A stretch of 64,000 nt of DNA from Flavobacterium poyangense (GCF_011751075.1 NZ_JAALLN010000002.1:62001-126000); one strand, 5' to 3'; counted from the first letter of the stretch, positions 9,854 to 18,407 are shown. A program made the numbers and translations. The notes: generated from the letters alone by a model not told the origin.

Positions 9854-10321
9854 ATGAATTTATTACCACAAGAAAAATTTGAAACACTAGGCTTATCATT
9901 ACCACCGGCACCACAGCCACTTGGTATTTACAAACCTTATTTAGTTGATGGTAAATATTTATACCTCTCAGGACACGGTCCGGTTCGGGATGACAAATCC
10001 CTAATTATCGGAAGAATTGGCAACGAAATGGACATTGAAGAAGGAAAACTGGCCGCCAGACAAGTTGGACTGACCATGCTTTCTACCATTGTAACCAATT
10101 TTGGAAGTCTGAACAAAGTAAAAAGAGTTATCAAAGTACTTGGTATGGTGAATTGCACCGAAGATTTTTTAAGACACCCGTATGTAATTAACGGCTGCAG
10201 CGAATTGTTTGCTGAGGTTTGGGGTCAGGAAAACGGAATCGGAGTACGAAGCGCAGTAGGAATGGGCTCTTTACCGGACAATATCCCGGTAGAAGTAGAA
10301 GCCGTCTTTGAATTGTATTAA
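9854..10321 (+). CDS. RidA (YjgF/UK114) family enamine/imine deaminase
   Basis: A 155-residue protein covering the whole RidA fold, with the LYLSGHGPV strand and the C-terminal VRSAVGMGSLP and PVEVEAVFEL motifs. The catalytic arginine is R132 and a conserved glutamate is E147, so it should be active. RidA proteins speed hydrolysis of enamine/imine intermediates released by PLP dehydratases to keto acids plus ammonia. The gene is 4 bases after the permease and in the same cluster as a PLP dehydratase-like gene (12546-13661), so that enzyme is the likely source of its substrate. Whether it is limiting in the pathway is unknown. Confidence 0.88.
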   Translation: MNLLPQEKFETLGLSLPPAPQPLGIYKPYLVDGKYLYLSGHGPVRDDKSLIIGRIGNEMDIEEGKLAARQVGLTMLSTIVTNFGSLNKVKRVIKVLGMVNCTEDFLRHPYVINGCSELFAEVWGQENGIGVRSAVGMGSLPDNIPVEVEAVFELY

Positions 10322-10324
10322 AAA

Positions 10325-10812
10325 TTATTTGCCGCGAATTGCACTAATTTACACGAATTAACTCAACGCAACAATTTGTTTAATTCGTGGTTAAAAAATG
10401 CCACAGATTTCACAGATTCAAATGATTGAAAATTGTTTGTCGCAAATTAATTCAACGTAATCATTTGTGTAAATTAGTATAATTCGGGGCTAAAAAAGAT
10501 GTCGCAGATTTCACAGATTCAAATGATTAAAAATTGTTTGTCTCAAATTAATTCAACGCAACGATTTGTGTAAATTAGTATAATTCGTGGCTAAAAAAAC
10601 ACCACAGATTTCACAGATTCAAATAATTGAAAATTGTTTGTCTCAAATTAATTCAACGCAATCATTTGTGTAAATTGGCGAAATTCGTGGCTTAAAAAAA
10701 ATACCGCAGATTCAAATGATTAAAAGTTGTATGCCACGAATTGTTCGACTCCCCCGAGTTAATTAAATGCAATGATTTGCGATAATTAATTAAATTCGTG
10801 GCTATAACAAAA
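10325..10812. repeat. Four-copy imperfect tandem repeat of about 100 bp
   Basis: The 529-base gap between the RidA and kinase genes is filled by units beginning CAGATTTCACAGATTCAAAT, with unit starts near 10404, 10505, 10605 and 10707 (period 100-102), each ending in a form of AATTCGTGGCTAAAAAA. The same words occur at 49982-50184, so this is a dispersed family. No open frame and no TAnnTTTG promoter was recognised inside. Confidence 0.88.
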
Positions 10813-10850
10813 ATTACTCAATCTGTAAATCTGTACAAAAAAACATAAAG

Positions 10851-11882
10851 ATGAATACAAATACCTCACAAACAAAAATCGCAACTTTTGGCGAACTTTT
10901 ACTCCGGATGCATGTTACCGACGGGTATCGTTTTACGCAAGCCAATGAAATGCGTGTTCATGTTGGCGGAGCCGAAGCCAATGTTTGTGTTTTACTTTCC
11001 CAATTAGGAATTCAAACAGATTATATTACGCGATTACCGCAAAATGATTTAGCACAACTGGCTTTAAACGAACTTCAGAAATACAAAGTAAACACTTCAA
11101 ACTGCGTCTATGGCGGAGAACGTTTAGGACTCTATTTTGTCGAAGCCGGAAATCAAATCAGACAATCACAGGTTATTTATGACCGAAGCAATTCTTCTTT
11201 TGCTACCATTAAAGAAAACCAAATTGATTGGAACCACGTTTTGAATGATGCAACCCATTTTCACTGGTCCGGAATTAGTCCCGGTGTTTCTTATGAAGCC
11301 GCATTAGTTTGCGAGGAAGCCATTATAACCGCACATAAAAAAGGATTACCCATCTCATCTGATTTTAATTTCAGATCGAAATTATGGCAGTATGGAAAAA
11401 AACCGGCTGATATAATGCCGGAACTACTCCATTACAGTACCATTACCATTGCCGATTTAGATGCAATAGAAATTTACTTCGGAATAAAAACCGACCCAAA
11501 CGAATCCGATGCTAATCGCTTTCAAAAGACATTCGAGTTGTTAAAAACAAAAATGCCTTTTCTGAAAACCCTTGCGATGAGTTTCAGAAAATCAGACGGC
11601 CCGGCACATTTATACAAAGGATTGCTTTTACATGAAAATCATTTTTACGAATCCGCAGAACATAAAATACAACTGGTGACCGATCAAATTGGTTCAGGAG
11701 ATGCCTTTACTGCAGGTTTGCTTTACGGGCTTACCAATACCTTTTCTGGTCAGGATACCATAAATTGGGCAACAGCCTGTGGCGTAATCAAACAAAGTAT
11801 ACCGGGAGATTTTGCCATCAGCAACCCAACCGAAATAAGTCATTTTATCAAAAATGGCACAAGCAACAGAATCAACAGATAA
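10851..11882 (+). CDS. kdgK: 2-keto-3-deoxygluconate kinase (PfkB family)
   Basis: A 343-residue PfkB-family sugar kinase. The N-terminal FGELLLRM segment and the HVGGAEANVCVLLSQLG glycine-rich substrate motif are present. The ATP/anion-hole signature DQIGSGDAFTAG gives catalytic base D284. Best match by pattern is KDG kinase, which makes 2-keto-3-deoxy-6-phosphogluconate from KDG. The gene sits 12 bases before a KDPG aldolase gene, which fits directly. It is separated from the upstream RidA gene by the repeat block, so it may still be read through or have its own promoter. Other 2-keto sugar acids remain possible substrates. Confidence 0.88.
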   Translation: MNTNTSQTKIATFGELLLRMHVTDGYRFTQANEMRVHVGGAEANVCVLLSQLGIQTDYITRLPQNDLAQLALNELQKYKVNTSNCVYGGERLGLYFVEAGNQIRQSQVIYDRSNSSFATIKENQIDWNHVLNDATHFHWSGISPGVSYEAALVCEEAIITAHKKGLPISSDFNFRSKLWQYGKKPADIMPELLHYSTITIADLDAIEIYFGIKTDPNESDANRFQKTFELLKTKMPFLKTLAMSFRKSDGPAHLYKGLLLHENHFYESAEHKIQLVTDQIGSGDAFTAGLLYGLTNTFSGQDTINWATACGVIKQSIPGDFAISNPTEISHFIKNGTSNRINR

Positions 11883-11894
11883 ATTTCCCCAAAT

Positions 11895-12542
11895 ATGTAC
11901 AGCATTTTAAAAACACAAGGCGTACTTCCATTAGTAACTCAAATCAATATTCAAACTGCCGAAATCTTATTGAAATCAGCGGCAGATACCGGCATTAAAA
12001 TCATCGAATTTGCAGCACGTTCCAATGATGCAAAGGAAGTTTTCAGCCAAATGATTGCGTTTAGAAATGCCAATAAACTGGACTTAAAAATAGCAGTCGG
12101 TTCTATTTTGACCTTAAATGATGCGCAAACCTATCATCAATTAGGAGCAGATTGCATTGTTTGTCCACATACCGATATTGAAATTGGTAAGTATTGCCAA
12201 CAAAACAACGTGTATTGGATTCCCGGAGCTGCTACTCTAAACGAAATACTGCACGCTAATGCATTAGGTGCAGAAGTAGTAAAGCTGTTTCCTGCTGATA
12301 AAATTGGTGGCCCCGGATATGTAAAAGCCATAAAAGCTCCTTTTCCGGACTTAAAACTAATGCCTACCGGTGGTGTAACTTTAGAGGAAAGCAACTTAAA
12401 ATCATGGTTTAAAGTGGGCGTTGTCTGCGTTGGAATTGGATCAAATTTATTTTCTAAAGAGCTCTTAGCGCAATTGACTTATGAAAAATCAGTTGAAGCC
12501 TTTCAAAATGTAATTGAAGTTATCGAAAAAACAAGAACCTGA
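11895..12542 (+). CDS. eda: 2-keto-3-deoxy-6-phosphogluconate aldolase
   Basis: A 215-residue class I aldolase of the KDPG/KHG family. The Schiff-base lysine is K130 in VVKLFPADKIGGPGYVKA, the catalytic glutamate is E38 in IIEFAARS, and the phosphate-binding PTGGV lies near 157-161. It splits KDPG into pyruvate and glyceraldehyde-3-phosphate in the cytoplasm. The start is 12 bases after kdgK and the stop 3 bases before the PLP enzyme gene. Its E-F-A-A-R-S replaces the more usual EVTLRT, so specificity could be slightly different. Confidence 0.92.
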   Translation: MYSILKTQGVLPLVTQINIQTAEILLKSAADTGIKIIEFAARSNDAKEVFSQMIAFRNANKLDLKIAVGSILTLNDAQTYHQLGADCIVCPHTDIEIGKYCQQNNVYWIPGAATLNEILHANALGAEVVKLFPADKIGGPGYVKAIKAPFPDLKLMPTGGVTLEESNLKSWFKVGVVCVGIGSNLFSKELLAQLTYEKSVEAFQNVIEVIEKTRT

Positions 12543-12545
12543 ATT

Positions 12546-13661
12546 ATGGAAGAAAAATGGTGGAAAATAAATTCCGAAACACTAATCGACACTCCTTTTT
12601 TGGCCGTTCATGAAGATCGTCTGCAATACAATATCAAACAGCTGATTGCAGCTGTAAATGGTGATGTTCAGAAATTAAGACCACACATTAAAACACATAA
12701 AACCGGAGAAATCCTTGATTTGTTTAAAGTTTACGGCATAAACAAAATTAAATGCGCCACAATTGCCGAAGCTGAGCTCGCTGCAATTCATCGTATTTCG
12801 GATATTCTGTTAGCCTATCAGCCTATTGGAGTACGTCAGAAAAGATGGATTTCTCTAGTTCAGAAATACCCTTTTTCTGAATTTTCGACCATTGTTGACA
12901 ACATTACATCAGCAAAAGAATTAAATGAAATTGCCAAAAAAGAACAATTACAACTTACAGTTTATCTGGATTTAAATACCGGAATGAACAGAACCGGAAT
13001 TTCAATCACCGAGGACTGGTTGGCTTTAGCCGAAGAAATAGTTCAGCTAGAAAACCTTCATTTTGCCGGAATTCATATTTATGACGGCCATCTCAAAGGA
13101 AGTGTTGACCAACGAAAACTGGAAGCTTCGCATTCGTTTTCAATCATCAATCAAAAAATAGAGTCGCTACAGCAAAAGTTAAACCATAAATTAAAAATAG
13201 TCGCCGGAGGTTCTAATACATTTCCTTTTTATGCCGAGCAAACAAACGTAGAATGCAGTCCGGGTACTTTTGTTTTCTGGGATATTAATTACAGCCTTAA
13301 TTTACCCGAACAAAATTTTAAACCCGCAGCTGTTCTTGTCGGAACGATTATTTCCAAACCGACTCCCTCAACATTCTGCATTGATATTGGTTACAAAGCA
13401 GTTGCTTCAGAGAATCCGATAGACAAACGATTAGTGATTTTGAATGATGAAAACTTAATCCCAACCTCACACTCAGAAGAACATTTAATTATAGAAAACC
13501 GTGGCAAAAACGAATATAAAATTGGCGATACTATTTACGCCATCCCCTATCACGTCTGCCCTACCTGCGCCCTTTATGAGACCGTTCAGATTGTCAATAC
13601 CGAACATCAAATCTGCGATCAATGGCTTATTGAGGCACGCAACAGAAAAATTAGTATTTAA
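12546..13661 (+). CDS. D-serine dehydratase-like PLP/zinc enzyme, candidate glucosaminate ammonia-lyase
   Basis: A 371-residue enzyme of the alanine-racemase-fold type III group (D-threonine aldolase / DSD1-like). The PLP lysine is K49 in RPHIKTHKTGE. Other core motifs are HIYDGHL and GGSNTFPFYA. The C-terminal metal site has H336 and C338 in HVCPTCALYE, as in zinc-dependent D-serine dehydratase. Family members remove water then ammonia from D-serine or D-threonine, or split beta-hydroxy amino acids. D-glucosaminate is a beta-hydroxy D-amino acid with the same reactive part, and dehydration would give KDG, the substrate of the kinase two genes upstream. That substrate is an inference; plain D-serine or D-threonine is the alternative. 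Confidence 0.85.
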   Translation: MEEKWWKINSETLIDTPFLAVHEDRLQYNIKQLIAAVNGDVQKLRPHIKTHKTGEILDLFKVYGINKIKCATIAEAELAAIHRISDILLAYQPIGVRQKRWISLVQKYPFSEFSTIVDNITSAKELNEIAKKEQLQLTVYLDLNTGMNRTGISITEDWLALAEEIVQLENLHFAGIHIYDGHLKGSVDQRKLEASHSFSIINQKIESLQQKLNHKLKIVAGGSNTFPFYAEQTNVECSPGTFVFWDINYSLNLPEQNFKPAAVLVGTIISKPTPSTFCIDIGYKAVASENPIDKRLVILNDENLIPTSHSEEHLIIENRGKNEYKIGDTIYAIPYHVCPTCALYETVQIVNTEHQICDQWLIEARNRKISI

Positions 13662-13678
13662 AATTTAAGATTCCCACT

Positions 13679-14749
13679 ATGTTTATAATAGATGCCCATT
13701 TAGACCTGAGCATGAATGCAATGGAATGGAACAGAGATTTAAGAAATGATGTCAAAACATTACGTCATTTAGAAAAAGGAATGACCGACAAACCGGATCG
13801 CGAACGAGCAACAGTTTCCTTTCCTGATTTACGAAAAGGCAATATTGGCATTGTGGTTGCCACACAAATAGCACGTTTTGTAAAACCGGGCAGTATCATA
13901 CCGGGTTGGAATTCACCTGAACAAGCCTGGGCACAAACACAAGGACAGCTAACCTGGTACAAAGCCATGGAAGAAGCCGGCGAAATGGTTGCTATTACAG
14001 ATAAAAAATCGCTTCAGAAGCAAATTGACGTATGGAATGACGGCAGTCCAAACGATAAAAAACCTATCGGTTATATTCTAAGCTTAGAAGGTGCTGATTC
14101 GATTGTTGATATTTCTTATCTGGAAAAAGCATACAATTATGGATTGAGAGCTATTGGACCTGCACATTATGGGCCGGGACGTTACGCAAACGGAACAGAT
14201 GCAACCGGAAAAATGAACCAAAACGGAATCGATTTATTAAAAGAAATGGAGCGTCTGAATATTATTCTCGACGCTACTCATTTATGCGATGATGCATTCT
14301 GGCAAGCTTTAGATCATTATAACGGTCCGGTTTGGGCCAGTCACAACAACTGCAGAAGCCTGGTAAACCATAACCGACAATACAGCGATGAAATGATTAA
14401 GGCATTAATTTCGAGAGGAGCTGTTATCGGCGGTGCTCTAGATGCCTGGATGCTGGTCCCGAATTGGGAAAGAGGAGTTTCTACGCCTTTAGGAACACAA
14501 TGCAATCTGGAAACGGTTTTTAACCATATGGATCACATTTGTCAATTGGCCGGAAATACCAATCACATCGGCATAGGCTCTGATCTTGATGGCGCTTTTG
14601 GAACAGAACAAGGACCATACGACTTAGATACCATTGCCGATTTACAAAAACTGGTACTGATTTTTAAAGACAAAGGCTATTCTGACGAAGATCTAAAAAA
14701 CATCTTTCATCAGAACTGGATTAATTTTTTAATGAAAAACTGGAATTAG
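13679..14749 (+). CDS. M19 (renal dipeptidase) family metallohydrolase, candidate deacetylase
   Basis: A 356-residue amidohydrolase-superfamily protein with the complete M19 dizinc site: H7 and D9 (HLD), bridging E138 (LEGAD), H201, H222, and D302 in GIGSDLDG. No signal peptide, so it is cytoplasmic, unlike many exported M19 dipeptidases. Classical members split dipeptides with a C-terminal D-residue. Here the only other genes are for sugar-acid catabolism, and removal of an acetyl group from an N-acetyl D-amino-acid-like substrate (N-acetylglucosaminate) would complete the route. Its stop overlaps that of the convergent deoR gene by 4 bases and marks the operon end. Confidence 0.88.
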   Translation: MFIIDAHLDLSMNAMEWNRDLRNDVKTLRHLEKGMTDKPDRERATVSFPDLRKGNIGIVVATQIARFVKPGSIIPGWNSPEQAWAQTQGQLTWYKAMEEAGEMVAITDKKSLQKQIDVWNDGSPNDKKPIGYILSLEGADSIVDISYLEKAYNYGLRAIGPAHYGPGRYANGTDATGKMNQNGIDLLKEMERLNIILDATHLCDDAFWQALDHYNGPVWASHNNCRSLVNHNRQYSDEMIKALISRGAVIGGALDAWMLVPNWERGVSTPLGTQCNLETVFNHMDHICQLAGNTNHIGIGSDLDGAFGTEQGPYDLDTIADLQKLVLIFKDKGYSDEDLKNIFHQNWINFLMKNWN

Positions 14750-15522
14750 ATAAACTCTAAACTTGGAACTGCCTTCTTATACGATTGTAATTTTTCGTGA
14801 TCGGGATCTACTTCGGTAACCACATAATCTACCTCGGATAAGCTGGCAATTTTCATTTTTAACACCGTATCTAATTTTTCAGAAATAGTTAAAATAGCTG
14901 TTTTTTGAGAAGCCTGGATCATTGCTTTTTTCACCTGAACCGTTTCCCAGTCAGAATCTGAGAAACCGCCTTCGATATCTAAAGCATTGGTTCCTAAAAT
15001 CAATAAATCAACTTTAATATTCGCCAACTGATTGTAAACATCGCCACTCACACACATCTGGCTGTACGAAGAAATACTACCGCCAATCATTATAATTTTA
15101 ACATTAGGCTTATCCAAAAGTTCAACAGCAGACAAAACAGTAACCGTAAAAATAGTCAAACTTAAATCATTCGGAATCAAACGGATAAACTCTCTGATTG
15201 TCGTTCCGCCTCCAATTAACAAAACCATCCCATCATGAAGAAGTCCTATCGTTTTTTGCGCAATAATTTGTTTCGACTCGCCGGCATAAGTTTGATTTGA
15301 GGAAGAGTGGTGGTACGCTTTGGTCATAGCACCGCCTTTAACTTTAATCAATAAGGACTCTGATTCGAGTTCATTAATATCTCGTCTCACGGTATCTTCC
15401 GAAACACATAACTTCACAGAAAGTGTTTCAAAACTTACGCGGGTATGCAGGTTAATTTCTTTTAGAATATGACTTTTACGTTCTTCCTTAGTATAATTTA
15501 CTGCTTCATTATCATTACTCAT
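14746..15522 (-). CDS. DeoR-family transcriptional regulator
   Basis: A 258-residue DeoR protein. The N-terminal winged helix-turn-helix occupies about residues 12-67 (KEERKSHILKEI, VSFETLSVKLCVSEDTVRRD), followed by the DeoRC sensor domain with the anion-site IGGGTTIREF and LGTNALDIEGGFSD motifs. These regulators usually respond to a phosphorylated sugar, here perhaps KDPG or glucosamine-type phosphates. The gene is divergent from GH20 and convergent with the catabolic operon. The 13-bp boxes over its own promoter and the susC promoter suggest local, self-regulated control. Confidence 0.92.
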   Translation of the reverse strand: MSNDNEAVNYTKEERKSHILKEINLHTRVSFETLSVKLCVSEDTVRRDINELESESLLIKVKGGAMTKAYHHSSSNQTYAGESKQIIAQKTIGLLHDGMVLLIGGGTTIREFIRLIPNDLSLTIFTVTVLSAVELLDKPNVKIIMIGGSISSYSQMCVSGDVYNQLANIKVDLLILGTNALDIEGGFSDSDWETVQVKKAMIQASQKTAILTISEKLDTVLKMKIASLSEVDYVVTEVDPDHEKLQSYKKAVPSLEFI

Positions 15523-15543
15523 GAAAATTCGTTTTTGTTACAA

Positions 15544-15574
15544 CAAATGTAATCAATTAATGCAATAATATTGC
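15544..15574 (-). promoter_or_regulatory. deoR promoter with a palindromic operator
   Basis: Reading leftward, TACATTTG (complement of 15544-15551) is a good -7 box. GCAATAATATTGC at 15562-15574 is a perfect 13-bp palindrome around a central base; it lies across the -33 region, so autoregulation is likely. It is the cleanest copy of the GCAA-N5-TTGC box. Confidence 0.65.
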
Positions 15575-15649
15575 GAAACAAAATATAACATGAAGTAATA
15601 AAAAAGTTAATCATACTATTTTAAAGACATTTAAGCCATCTTAGCTTTT

Positions 15650-15688
15650 GCATATTTTTTGCAAATAAAACCCTAAACAATATATTTG
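15650..15688 (+). promoter_or_regulatory. GH20 gene promoter with operator-like box
   Basis: TATATTTG at 15681-15688 is the -7 box. GCATATTTTTTGC at 15650-15662 is a one-mismatch copy of the GCAA-N5-TTGC box, and its TTGC serves as the -33 box 18 bp upstream. A TTG inside this -7 box could open the frame at 15686, but that would put translation start within the promoter. Confidence 0.65.
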
Positions 15689-15712
15689 TTTTTAACTAAT
15701 ACAAACAAACCA

Positions 15713-18019
15713 ATGAAAAAAAGGCTACTATTTTTTTTGATCTTTTGTTATTCTATCGGAAACGCACAGCATTCTTCTGAGAATAAGTCTATCATTCCGG
15801 CTCCAAACTACTATAAAACAACAGGTGATAGTATTCGCTTAAACGGACAAATCAAAGTTGTTTTCGAGGATAAGAAATTCAGTCCAAAAGAACTTAAAAC
15901 GGCACAACTTTTTGAAACTGCCGTTAACGGAGGTTTACCTTCCAAAAAGAGTTCGATCGAAGTTCTCTTTACCGCCAAAAATCCTTCTGCTTCTCTAAAT
16001 AAAGAAGCTTATAAGATAAGTATCACTTCAAAAAAAATCAGTGTAACCGGTTCTGAAGAAGGATTGTTTTATGCCGTTCAAAGCTTGCTGCAACTGCTAC
16101 CGAATAAACTAACTGATAAAAAAGAAATAAAACTCCCTTGTGTCACCATCGAAGACGAACCTCGTTATTCTTATCGCGGTTTGCACTTAGATGTATGTCG
16201 CCATTTTTTCTCTACTGCCGTTATAAAAGATTTTATCAAACAAATGTCTTATTATAAATTGAATAATTTTCATTGGCATTTAACCGATGACCAGGGTTGG
16301 AGAATTGAGATAAAAAAATACCCAAAACTAACCGAAATCGGATCTAAAAGAGCACAAACCTTGGTAGGCAATAAATTCGAGAGATTCCCTCGTTTTTTTG
16401 ACGGTAATCCTTACGGAGGTTATTATACACAAGAAGAAATCAAAGACGTTGTTAAATTCGCCGAAGCGCATTATGTAAACATCATTCCCGAAATCGAAAT
16501 GCCGGGACATGCCACAGCCGCCGTTACCGCTTACCCAAATTTATCCTGTTTCCCGGATCGCACTTATAAAGTCATTGAATTCTGGGGTGTTTTTGAAGAT
16601 ATTTTTTGCGCCGGAAAAGAAGAAACGTTTACTTTTCTGGAAGATGTTCTGACCGAAGTTATCGCCTTATTTCCTAGTAAATACATTCATATTGGCGGAG
16701 ACGAATGTCCAAAAGCAAGATGGGAAGTTTGTCCGAATTGCCAAAAAAGAATCAAAGATCTTGGATTAAAAAACGAACACGAATTACAAAGCTACCTAAC
16801 AACACGAATAGAAAAATTCCTCAACGCAAACGGAAGACAAATTCTGGGCTGGGATGAAATGCTTGAAGGCGGGCTTGCTCCCAACGCAGCAGTAATGTCA
16901 TGGCGTGGTGAATCCGGTGGAATTGCCGCCGCAAAACAAAACCATTTTGTAATCATGAATCCCGAACAAGTACTTTATCTGGATTATAATCAAGGTTATT
17001 CCCCGCAAGAGCCTCTAACCGTTGGTAGATTAATCACGGTCGACAAAATATACAATTACAATCCGACACCGGTAGACAGTTTAACAATCGATCAACAAAA
17101 ATACATTATAGGTGTACAATCCAATCTTTGGTCGGAATATTTAACGAATCCGGCCAAATTAAACTACCAACTGTACCCCAGAATGTTTGCTTTGGCAGAA
17201 ATTGCCTGGACACAACCTCAAAATAAAAATTACATCAATTTTACGCTAAATCAGATGCCTCATCATTTAGAAAAATTGGAAGCACAAAAAAGATTATACA
17301 AAGTTCCAACTCCATTTGGCTCAAATGAAACCGCTTTAATAGCTTCACAATACATATTGGATCTAAAACCAACAATCAAAAACGGGCAAATTTTTTATAC
17401 CATAGACGGTTACAATCCTGACGAAACTGCCGTATTGTATGAAAAACCGACAACCATAAACATTCCAAAAGGAGAATATCGAATCATTAAAACAGTTCAG
17501 ATTAGTCCGAGTGGCAGAAAAAGCTCTATCAACAAAATACTGGTTAGAAATCCTGACTTAAAACCGGCTTTAACCACAAAGCCAACCAAACAAGGTCTGA
17601 AATACGACTATTACACCGGAACTCTATTTCAACAAGTACAAGATTTAGAATTTGCCAAACCTGTTAATTCCGGTATTTTTGAAGGTACCATAAGCAGCGA
17701 AAAATGGAAAACAAAAACAGAGCGTTATATCGGCTTAAAATTCAGCGGATATATCTACGTTCCGGAAACGGCAAATTATACCATTTCGACCCTTTCAGAT
17801 GACGGATCAAAGCTTTTTATAGACGATGAATTAATCGTTAACAATGACGACATTCATTGGTTAAACGAAGCCTACGGAGCAGTAAAACTTGAAAAAGGTT
17901 TTCATAAATTCAATATTTCTTATTTTGATCAGGTTGGCGGAACTGTCTTAAATTGTTTTATTCAACAGGAAGGGAAAGAAAAAGAAGAGATAAAAGCTTC
18001 TCAATTGTATTACGAATAA
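15713..18019 (+). CDS. Secreted beta-N-acetylhexosaminidase, GH20 with C-terminal PA14
   Basis: A 768-residue enzyme from the ATG at 15713 (signal peptide about 1-19, ending GNAQ). Order: GH20b N-terminal domain (about 25-145), GH20 TIM barrel (about 150-500) with HWHLTDDQGWRIEI, and the catalytic pair D330-E331 in HIGGDECPKARW, then a chitobiase-type beta domain (about 530-615) and a PA14 domain (about 625-768) that probably binds glycan. It removes terminal GlcNAc (or GalNAc) by substrate-assisted catalysis, in the periplasm or outer membrane. Beside SusCD and KDG genes it fits trimming of imported chitooligosaccharides, including oxidised ends. Confidence 0.93.
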   Translation: MKKRLLFFLIFCYSIGNAQHSSENKSIIPAPNYYKTTGDSIRLNGQIKVVFEDKKFSPKELKTAQLFETAVNGGLPSKKSSIEVLFTAKNPSASLNKEAYKISITSKKISVTGSEEGLFYAVQSLLQLLPNKLTDKKEIKLPCVTIEDEPRYSYRGLHLDVCRHFFSTAVIKDFIKQMSYYKLNNFHWHLTDDQGWRIEIKKYPKLTEIGSKRAQTLVGNKFERFPRFFDGNPYGGYYTQEEIKDVVKFAEAHYVNIIPEIEMPGHATAAVTAYPNLSCFPDRTYKVIEFWGVFEDIFCAGKEETFTFLEDVLTEVIALFPSKYIHIGGDECPKARWEVCPNCQKRIKDLGLKNEHELQSYLTTRIEKFLNANGRQILGWDEMLEGGLAPNAAVMSWRGESGGIAAAKQNHFVIMNPEQVLYLDYNQGYSPQEPLTVGRLITVDKIYNYNPTPVDSLTIDQQKYIIGVQSNLWSEYLTNPAKLNYQLYPRMFALAEIAWTQPQNKNYINFTLNQMPHHLEKLEAQKRLYKVPTPFGSNETALIASQYILDLKPTIKNGQIFYTIDGYNPDETAVLYEKPTTINIPKGEYRIIKTVQISPSGRKSSINKILVRNPDLKPALTTKPTKQGLKYDYYTGTLFQQVQDLEFAKPVNSGIFEGTISSEKWKTKTERYIGLKFSGYIYVPETANYTISTLSDDGSKLFIDDELIVNNDDIHWLNEAYGAVKLEKGFHKFNISYFDQVGGTVLNCFIQQEGKEKEEIKASQLYYE

Positions 18020-18052
18020 AATTGTGCGATGAGATAATGATTTACAACTATC

Positions 18053-18341
18053 TAATTAATTCAAGTTGCTAATTCATTATTTCTTTAATTGCAAATTATA
18101 AGCCGAATATAAACAATATAGTTTTTTTTTGAATTGCCTCCAGTTTAAACTGGAGGTAAAGAATTGATCACTAATAAAAAGGCTTCAGCCGAACTTTCGT
18201 TTGGCTGAAGCCTTTGTGCTTTTTTACTAAATAATCTCCAGTTAAAACTGGAGGCAATTGATAAAGACCATTTAAAAATTAGAGATTTTTCACTTCTCTC
18301 GCTTACTGTTCTTTTTTTAGACTAGTAACTTGAATTAATTA
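18053..18341. repeat. Nested palindromic element with 19-bp outer inverted repeats
   Basis: The outer arms 18053-18071 and 18323-18341 are inverted copies with 18 of 19 bases matching. Inside, 18132-18259 has AATTGCC/GGCAATT ends, each fused to a near-palindrome: CCTCCAGTTTAAACTGGAGG at 18137-18156 and its close relative at 18236-18253. At the centre is a 13-bp stem hairpin (18178-18190 with 18203-18215) followed by T. This looks like a MITE- or REP-like insertion. It fills most of the 388-base gap between the GH20 gene and sdhB; there is no gene in it. Confidence 0.8.
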
Positions 18342-18357
18342 TTAATTTATTAAACAT

Positions 18358-18387
18358 AAAAAAAGGATCATAACGATCCTTTTTTTT
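18358..18387. terminator. Bidirectional terminator between GH20 and sdhB
   Basis: GGATC/GATCC stem with a five-base loop, flanked by seven A on one side and eight T on the other, so it can end transcripts from both convergent sides. Confidence 0.85.
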
Positions 18388-18407
18388 ATTTAAAACTATT
18401 TCTAGAA

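Noticed and set aside
10325..10812. Possible CRISPR array
   Set aside because: The units are about 100 bp, imperfect over their full length, have no distinct spacers, and no cas gene is near.
15686..15712. Longer TTG start for the GH20 gene
   Set aside because: It lies in the -7 box; the ATG at 15713 gives a clean signal peptide.
18178..18226. Simple terminator of the GH20 gene
   Set aside because: It probably works as one, but it is the centre of a larger symmetrical element and a separate terminator exists at 18358.
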